Both the position numbers and the translations under genes were made by a program. From contig JAADFL010000088.1 of the NCBI GenBank assembly GCA_013152945.1, positions 1 through 24,843 on the forward strand: a DNA stretch of 24,843 nucleotides, given 5' to 3'. Position 1 is the first letter of the stretch, and each line of letters opens with the position of its first letter. This document shows, in pieces, positions 24,233-24,843 of this stretch. The notes under the pieces were generated by a model. The model saw only the letters and a list, made by a program, of their open reading frames with translations, made no database searches and was not told where the DNA came from. This DNA comes from Deltaproteobacteria bacterium (GTDB taxonomy: Bacteria; Myxococcota_A; JAADFL01).

Positions 24233-24262
24233 GACCAAATAACCAAAATGGTCAATGGGTCG
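24233..24262. promoter_or_regulatory. nested imperfect palindrome upstream of the TetR fragment, operator candidate
   Basis: Half-sites GACC (24233-24236), AACC (24241-24244), GGTCA (24250-24254) and GGGTC (24257-24261) form nested inverted arms. The inner pair has a five-base centre, as in the perfect palindrome at 24041-24059, with one mismatch. It lies just upstream of the TetR fragment's start, the usual place for an autoregulatory TetR site. Confidence 0.55.
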
Positions 24263-24375
24263 AATAACGTATACCGGTTTATTTGTCAAGCAAGGATTCC
24301 CGGTTGTGATAGCCGAATTGAAATGTCGGTAGGAAGGGGATTCGTCCCATACGGATTCAGGCTGTTCGCAACGAT

Positions 24376-24404
24376 CCCCCTCGCCCGCTGTGCGGGAGAG
24401 GGGG
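24376..24404. repeat. GC-rich palindromic (REP-like) intergenic element
   Basis: CCCCCTC-x-CCCGC and GCGGG-x-GAGGGGG pair over thirteen positions with one G-A mismatch and a TGT loop. A GAGGTGAGGGCGG stretch follows. The wording resembles dispersed GC-rich repeats common in proteobacterial intergenic regions (general knowledge). No second copy was seen in this window, so the dispersed nature is inferred. Confidence 0.5.
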
Positions 24405-24571
24405 ACAAGAGGAGGTGAGGGCGGCGTAAAGCCGGCCTGGTCCAGGAGACAAAAATACAAATCGTTTGGATTGAGCATGGTGCGAGTGATCGGTATTTGC
24501 GCGTATGGATTTTTACTGATGCGAAACTTCCTGAAATGACAGCACGTTTTTGATGCCCTCAAAATCAACCT

Positions 24572-24630
24572 GGGTGGGGAGAGTCGGGGGGGGGAGAGTC
24601 GGGTGGGGAGAGTCCGACGGGTGGAGAGTC
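24572..24630. repeat. G-rich tandem repeat, about four units of 14-16 bases
   Basis: Units at 24572-24585, 24586-24600, 24601-24614 and 24615-24630 each end in GGAGAGTC. The second unit has a run of nine G, and several GGG/GGGG tracts make it a possible G-quadruplex on the plus strand. It lies about 90 bases upstream of the last lipoprotein gene. Such tracts also attract sequencing errors. Confidence 0.65.
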
Positions 24631-24718
24631 CGACCGAATAGCTTGTTTTACCGGTCCTGGACTCGCCTGTGCCGACATGATATATTTTTTTCAACTTGGC
24701 GTAAGACAGGAGATGCTT

Positions 24719-24843
24719 ATGAGCCGCAACATGAATCTATGGTCACTTCTCTTTCTGGTTATGTTGCTCGTGGTTCCGGGTTGCAGTGACCAGGTAACCA
24801 GGAGTGGATCAGACACGGACACTGATACGGATACGGATACGGA
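24719..24843 (+). CDS. lipoprotein with Asp-Thr repeat, partial at window end
   Basis: The frame is cut by the window end after 41 codons. It starts MSRNMNLW with a hydrophobic core and a clean lipobox VPGC, followed at residue 32 by an Asp-Thr repeat (GAC/GAT ACG/ACT hexamers, 24812-24843). Such acidic DT linkers after a lipoprotein signal are familiar in myxobacterial-type surface lipoproteins. ATG 24719 is preferred to ATG 24713 because AGGAG lies six bases before it and would abut the earlier ATG. The function cannot be told without the missing part. Confidence 0.7.
   Translation, partial: MSRNMNLWSLLFLVMLLVVPGCSDQVTRSGSDTDTDTDTDT

Larger units (their letters stand above)
24223..24718. 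other. about 500 bases without an intact gene
   Basis: This stretch begins with the operator candidate at 24233-24262, then a hairpin element at 24376-24404 and a G-rich tandem repeat at 24572-24630. Open frames here (for example 24191-24694 on the minus strand) are low complexity and translate the repeats. A ribosome site AGGAG lies at 24708-24712 for the last gene. No promoter for it is clear. Confidence 0.6.

Noticed and set aside
24191-24694. 167-codon minus-strand frame
   Set aside because: It translates the hairpin element and the G-rich repeats into low-complexity Pro/Arg/Ser text and overlaps the TetR fragment.
1-24843. CRISPR arrays, transposases, phage genes, rRNA and tRNA
   Set aside because: None was seen on either strand by reading; a tRNA scan was not possible.

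Overview
The window reads as a chromosomal stretch of a Gram-negative deltaproteobacterium in the broad sense (Myxococcota/Desulfobacterota-like), probably an anaerobe or facultative anaerobe. The clues are an Hmc/Dsr-type membrane redox complex with class-III-like c hemes, a PAS/sigma-54 activator, a TonB-dependent receptor that carries its own TonB C-terminal domain, many relaxed-lipobox lipoproteins, and a lipoprotein starting with an Asp-Thr repeat. The assignment is an inference from gene style, not from a marker gene. No rRNA, tRNA, CRISPR array, transposase or phage gene was seen.

Region 1 (1-7129): a sigma-54 activator (minus) is divergent from a five-gene plus-strand operon: a Cys-rich HTH regulator, then HmcF/DsrK-like, HmcE/DsrM-like, HmcB/DsrO-like and an NrfD-type membrane subunit fused to a six-heme cytochrome c domain. 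Together these can move electrons between menaquinone or periplasmic cytochromes and a cytoplasmic CCG-domain iron-sulfur protein. Both regulators carry cysteine sets that suggest redox sensing.

Region 2 (7244-8367): a minus-strand folate pair, a pteridine-reductase-like SDR followed by FolB.

Region 3 (8620-18057): a convergent uptake island. Plus strand: an outer-membrane barrel protein with a charged helical N-terminus, a FecB/BtuF-type binding protein, its ATPase and permease, and an exported alpha/beta hydrolase. Minus strand: a TonB-domain-fused TonB-dependent receptor and two lipoproteins that look like divergent paralogs, one with an AHPGHY motif and one with an EF-hand loop and a His-rich tail. 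I infer uptake of a metal, metal chelate or corrinoid; the substrate cannot be read from the sequence.

Region 4 (18120-23767): a TMTC-like membrane glycosyltransferase with a repeat tail (plus), then a minus-strand lipid operon: CDP-alcohol phosphatidyltransferase, MMPL/RND transporter, PgpA.

Region 5 (23760-24843): remains of a TetR-MMPL module (a 42-codon TetR head and an 80-codon MMPL head) with two matching palindromic operator candidates, then about 500 bases without an intact gene holding a GC-rich hairpin element and a G-rich tandem repeat, and finally the start of a lipoprotein that runs off the window.
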